From contig VBNP01000194.1 in assembly GCA_005877965.1 (NCBI GenBank), forward strand, positions 1 through 8,100: a stretch of DNA of 8,100 bases, read 5' to 3'. Below are positions 5,342 through 8,100 of this stretch, in pieces. The notes beneath the pieces were generated by a model. That model was not told the DNA's origin. It ran no database searches and worked only from the letters and a program-made list of their open reading frames with translations. Within the stretch, counting starts at the first letter, position 1; each line of letters opens with the position of its first letter. This stretch comes from Gammaproteobacteria bacterium (GTDB lineage Bacteria; Pseudomonadota; Gammaproteobacteria; Steroidobacterales; Steroidobacteraceae). Position numbers and translations under genes: made by a program.

Positions 5342-6433
5342 CTACGGCGACGCTGGCCGCATGATTCGCAGGATAGGCGTGCCTTGCGGACCGGCCTCAA
5401 GCGGAAAGAACACGCGATGAGTTGCACTATCGACAGCAACCGTGTGAGCGGCGGCGGCGATTAGCTCGGAGTCAATCGATGACAACCCCGGCTGAGCGAG
5501 GTCAAATACCGTCAAGGTACCGCTCTCGGCGGCCACGTATAGCCAATTGTGGCCGGAGTCGATAGCGAGAACGTCGGGGGAAGTTCCGACCGCCGCTGTG
5601 GTGATCGCGTTCGTGCCAAGATCGACGCGATCGAGGAGAGAATTGACCTCGCACGCGACCAGCGCGCTCTTGCCGTCCGGGTGCAGGCGCAGCCCGTGCG
5701 CGCCGCTGCATCCCGGAAGGTCGATGCGCGTCGTGACGGTCGCCGCGACCGGGTCGATGGCCACCAGCTGATCGGGCGGCACCGTGTTTACCACAGTCAC
5801 CCAGAAACGACCCCGGCTGGCATCGTGGACGACGTTCCCCGTCTCCGTTCCGATCGGCACTTGCGTCCGCACCCCGCTGCCGGCGTTGGCGATGAGCGAG
5901 ACGGCGCCATCGCCTTGATCGGTCACCCCGACTATCTGATCGACCGGGTCCCAAGCCACGCCATCGGGCGAGTTGCCCGTGGTGACGCGCGAAATCTCCG
6001 TCAACGACGCGCTGTCTATGATCACCAGCTGATTCGGCGAGCTGGTGACGAAAATTCGTCCGAGCGCATCCGCGACTGCAACGCCACGGGCGGTGGGGAT
6101 GCCCGGAAGGACTTTGACGAGTGAGCCATCGCTCAACTGGACGACCGCCACAGAATCGTCGTACATGTGCGCGATCACCAGGTGCCCATGTGCGGCGTCG
6201 ATGTCCTGATAGTCGAACCGGGCCGCGGCACCCGGCAGAGCGACGTCCGCAACCTGGACCAGGGGAAATGGTGGAATTGGTCCTGCGCCAGTCCCGACAC
6301 TGCCGCCGCCAGTCCCAACACTGCCGCAGGATGCGCAAGTCAGCGCGACGGACAGACACGCGGCCCTGGTCGCTGCACGCGCCTCTGGGTTGCGCGCGCC
6401 ATGTGCTCTTGAACGTTTCGCGAGGGCCTGCAA
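5342..6433 (-). CDS. Secreted YncE/YVTN-type beta-propeller protein, probable lipoprotein
   Basis: This 363-residue protein is built of repeated blades of about 40-45 residues. Examples are HLVIAHMYDDSVAVVQLSDG, GRIFVTSSPNQLVIIDSAS, GRFWVTVVNTVPPDQLVAID, HPDGKSALVACEVNSLLDRV and NWLYVAAESGTLTVFDLAQP, the YVTN/YncE propeller pattern. Such proteins are periplasmic or outer-membrane-attached and usually act as binding scaffolds. No enzyme motif is seen. The N-terminus is doubtful. The only start in frame is TTG at 6433, giving a long basic leader before a short hydrophobic run (AACLSVALTCASCGS, about 24-38). C36 could be a lipidation site, though the lipobox is imperfect (C instead of L at -3). 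A Gly/Ser-rich linker follows. No ribosome site precedes the TTG, so the 5' end may have been damaged by the rearrangement next to it. The stop is TAG at 5344-5342. Confidence 0.82.
   Translation of the reverse strand: MQALAKRSRAHGARNPEARAATRAACLSVALTCASCGSVGTGGGSVGTGAGPIPPFPLVQVADVALPGAAARFDYQDIDAAHGHLVIAHMYDDSVAVVQLSDGSLVKVLPGIPTARGVAVADALGRIFVTSSPNQLVIIDSASLTEISRVTTGNSPDGVAWDPVDQIVGVTDQGDGAVSLIANAGSGVRTQVPIGTETGNVVHDASRGRFWVTVVNTVPPDQLVAIDPVAATVTTRIDLPGCSGAHGLRLHPDGKSALVACEVNSLLDRVDLGTNAITTAAVGTSPDVLAIDSGHNWLYVAAESGTLTVFDLAQPGLSSIDSELIAAAAHTVAVDSATHRVFFPLEAGPQGTPILRIMRPASP
6286..6327. repeat. Two tandem 21-bp repeats encoding a GSVGTGG-type linker
   Basis: 6286-6306 and 6307-6327 are direct copies with one difference (G versus A at the 11th position of each unit). 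On the minus strand they encode SVGTGGG followed by SVGTGAG, just after the putative lipid-attachment Cys of the propeller protein. The seven-codon unit keeps the frame, so copy-number change would only alter linker length. Confidence 0.85.
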
Positions 6434-6613
6434 TTCGAAGGATGTGTTGACTGGTAATCTCTCGGTGGCTGACGACGTGTCTGGTGGTACTCCGCTGACG
6501 TAGGATCATGCCGCTAATAAATATCACGGACAAGCACGATCAGGTTTTCTGTCGGCAGCCGGCGACAGCTCGCGACGTTCGTTCCGAAGATCGTGATGTT
6601 CTGGCCGCGGGCT
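6434..6613. other. Intergenic stretch upstream of the minus-strand propeller gene
   Basis: No gene is supported here. A plus-strand frame is open from 6521 and leads into the transposase relic (it reads RRQLATFVPKIVMFWPRAMS before 6620), so part of this may be older transposase sequence. No confident promoter for the minus-strand gene was identified. Confidence 0.4.
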
Positions 6614-6743
6614 ATGAGTCTGCGTATCCTGACTACTCGCATCGATGAGCTCGAACGTCAGATCGACACTCGCGAACAAGTTGGCACGTACGATCCGGGC
6701 GCTTATGGCTCATGGTCGAACGTTTGATCGGAACTGGAGTCCG
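6614..6743 (+). pseudogene. Relic of an IS110/IS1111-family transposase
   Basis: The best evidence is TLANKLARTIRALMAHGRTF (6666-6725, continuing to NWSP at 6743). It resembles the C-terminal signature of IS110-family transposases, in which a V-A-(L/V)-A-N-K-x-A-R-(I/T)-x-W-A-L-L block comes shortly before the end. The usual Trp is Arg here. Just before it, in the neighbouring frame, MSLRILTTRIDELERQI (6614-6664) looks like the helical spacer that lies between the two conserved domains of these enzymes. If both are real, an internal deletion with a one-base frame change at about 6665 removed the C-terminal Ser-containing domain. The rest of the element and its ends are not visible. Support is moderate for the C-terminal motif and weaker for the helical part. 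Confidence 0.5.
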
Positions 6744-6962
6744 ACGGCGATGCCCGTGGGCAACTGGCCTGTCGCCTTCGCCCGCTCGCGAACGCCGGCG
6801 GTAAACTGCTGTGACGCGACACGTGGAATCCGGATTGCAATGATCGCGGACTTATGCCGAGTTCGGCGGCCCGTCGCCCTATCGACCATGCAGCGTGCCG
6901 TTCTGCCTACCAGCTGAGACGCGGACGCACGCGCAGTCGCATAGATCGGAGGATCCCTGGCC
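6744..6962. other. Leader region of the plus-strand propeller genes
   Basis: The frame of the transposase relic stays open to a TGA at 6915-6917, but its translation past 6743 is not recognisable. The only clear signal is GGAGGA at 6948-6953, the ribosome site for the gene starting at 6963. No -35/-10 pair with acceptable spacing was found. Confidence 0.5.
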
Positions 6963-7964
6963 ATGTCTAACGTTCGTTCGTCATTCGCAGTGGGCGTGCT
7001 CGCGTCGTTCTGCTCAACCGTTGCCTTGACGCAAACACCACCGAGTGAACCACTCGTCCTGCAAGCCAAGATCCCCCTGGGCGACGTCCGGGGTCGAATT
7101 GACCATCTCGCTGTCGATCCGAATCGACAGCGGCTGTTTGTCGCCGAGCTCGGGAATGACACGGTCGGTGTGGTCGACCTCAAGGAGCACAGCGTCGCGC
7201 TCACGCTCGCCGGTCTCAAGGAGCCTCAAGGTATCGGCTATGTGGCCTCGACCGATACGTTGTACGTCGCCAACGCCTCTGATGGCACGGTGCGACTCTT
7301 TCAAGGCCCGAACCTCTCGCCGGCCGGGCGGATCGAGCTCGGGGATGACGCCGACAACGTGCGTGTCGACGAGGCGGCCCACGAGGTTTGGGTGGGGTAC
7401 GGCGGTGGTGCACTCGCCGTCATCGATACGGCGAGCCGCCGCAGGATTGCGGACGTTCCCCTCAAGGCTCATCCCGAGAGTTTCCGACTCGAGGCGCCGG
7501 GTCAACGTATCTTTGTCAACGTTCCCGAGGCGCACGAAATTGCGGTGGTAGATCGAAGCGCTCGTAAGCAGATCACCAGCTGGCCCAACGGTTCCCTGAG
7601 TGCCAATTATCCGCTCGCGCTCGACCCGGCACATCAAAGGGTCCTGTCGATATTTCGTCATCCTCCCATGCTCGGTGCATTTAAAGCCCAGGATGGCAAA
7701 CGAATCGCGACCGTCGAGACGTGTGACGATTCGGACGATGCGTTTCTAGATGGCAAGCGCAGTCTGATCTACGTGATATGCGGTGCAGGGTATGTCGACG
7801 TCCTGGCCGCACGCGGTGAGACGTACGAGCGAGTGAGCCAGATCAGCACGCTCTCGGGTGCCCGGACCGGTCTTTTCGTCCCGGAGCTCGATCGACTCTT
7901 CGTCGCCGCGCGTGCGCGCGGCTCGGCGCCCGCGGCAGTGTGGGAGTTTCGTCCGGCAAACTAA
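6963..7964 (+). CDS. Secreted YncE/YVTN-type beta-propeller protein
   Basis: A 333-residue protein with a signal peptide (hydrophobic 8-22, cut near VALT-Q) followed by propeller blades. Clear repeats are DHLAVDPNRQRLFVAELGND, TLYVANASDGTVRLFQG, HEVWVGYGGGALAVIDTASR, QRIFVNVPEAHEIAVVDRSA and the later LIYVICGAGYVDVLA, matching the D-x-x-x-x-x-L-F-V-A...V-x-V-(I/V)-D pattern of YncE-like proteins. The length suits a single six- or seven-bladed propeller. It likely works in the periplasm as a binding or scaffold protein. No catalytic motif is seen. GGAGGA at 6948-6953, nine bases from the ATG, fixes the start. It is related in plan to the minus-strand propeller, and a third such gene begins 32 bases downstream, so the two plus-strand genes probably form an operon. 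Confidence 0.87.
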   Translation: MSNVRSSFAVGVLASFCSTVALTQTPPSEPLVLQAKIPLGDVRGRIDHLAVDPNRQRLFVAELGNDTVGVVDLKEHSVALTLAGLKEPQGIGYVASTDTLYVANASDGTVRLFQGPNLSPAGRIELGDDADNVRVDEAAHEVWVGYGGGALAVIDTASRRRIADVPLKAHPESFRLEAPGQRIFVNVPEAHEIAVVDRSARKQITSWPNGSLSANYPLALDPAHQRVLSIFRHPPMLGAFKAQDGKRIATVETCDDSDDAFLDGKRSLIYVICGAGYVDVLAARGETYERVSQISTLSGARTGLFVPELDRLFVAARARGSAPAAVWEFRPAN

Positions 7965-7996
7965 GGACCCAAGTCGGTCACCAAGAACCGTGCCTC

Positions 7997-8100
7997 ATGT
8001 GCAGGATTGCCCTCGTCCTCCTGTGCCTGGCGAGCCTTCCGGCTGGCAGCTCCGGCCAGAGCCTGACTCAGGTCGGGGTCATTGATGTCCCGGGCCCGCA
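7997..8100 (+). CDS. Start of a third secreted beta-propeller protein (3' end outside the window)
   Basis: From the ATG at 7997 the frame is open for 34 codons to the window edge. It begins with a typical signal peptide (MCRIALVLLCLASLPAGSSG), and the mature start SLTQVGVIDVPGP closely parallels the first strand of the minus-strand propeller (LVQVADVALPGAA). Only 32 bases separate it from the preceding propeller stop, so co-transcription is likely. The ribosome site is weak (AAGAA at 7984-7988). Family assignment rests on about 13 mature residues plus context. Confidence 0.65.
   Translation, partial: MCRIALVLLCLASLPAGSSGQSLTQVGVIDVPGP

Noticed and set aside
4907..5464. A single intact 185-residue gene
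   Set aside because: Only its first 22 residues look recombinase-like. The matching continuation lies in another frame, so this is a pseudogene read through by chance, and its end overlaps the convergent propeller gene.
5549..6124. 191-codon plus-strand frame opposite the propeller gene
   Set aside because: It is rich in Arg, Asp and Gly without motifs and antisense to the supported gene.
5502..6533. 343-codon minus-strand frame overlapping the propeller gene
   Set aside because: Its translation is Arg-rich and of low complexity, while the other frame shows repeated propeller blades. It is an out-of-frame shadow.
6835..6857. TTGCAA followed by TTATGC as a promoter for the propeller operon
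   Set aside because: The spacer is only 11 bases, too short for a sigma-70 promoter.
6645..6917. A small independent 90-residue gene
   Set aside because: The recognisable part is a transposase C-terminal motif, there is no ribosome site, and the remainder matches nothing I know.

Overview
The window is a GC-rich stretch of bacterial chromosome or plasmid. High-GC codon use, Sec signal peptides and the gene families suggest a proteobacterium, but no marker gene fixes the taxon. Its core is a chromate-resistance locus, followed by a scarred accessory region holding a set of secreted beta-propeller proteins.

Bases 1-4862 form a divergent chr locus. A nearly complete two-domain ChrB (regulator/resistance protein) runs leftward off the window edge from base 940. 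From a shared 67-bp intergenic region, a rightward five-gene operon starts: a stand-alone ChrB C-terminal-domain protein (1008-1427), an exported double-DUF1259 protein (1556-2446), the long-chain chromate efflux transporter ChrA (2492-3673), an exported PepSY-like protein (3718-4236) and an exported LamG/DUF1080-like lectin-fold protein (4233-4862). Between the ChrB_C gene and the DUF1259 gene lies what looks like the C-terminal stub of a lost class V aminotransferase. ChrA is the expected chromate exporter and ChrB the likely sensor. The three exported proteins would act outside the cytoplasmic membrane, and their part in chromate handling is unknown.

Bases 4863-5341 hold a decayed tyrosine recombinase: only the N-terminal core-binding part remains, with one apparent frameshift and no catalytic domain. 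Bases about 6614-6743 hold a short relic that looks like the end of an IS110/IS1111-family transposase. Both suggest that the region was assembled or rearranged by mobile elements.

Three YncE/YVTN-type secreted beta-propeller genes surround the second relic: one on the minus strand (6433-5342, uncertain TTG start, probable lipoprotein) and two on the plus strand (6963-7964 and a partial one from 7997 to the window end). They look like divergent members of one family. Nothing in the sequence ties them directly to chromate. No tRNA, rRNA, CRISPR array or convincing terminator was seen.
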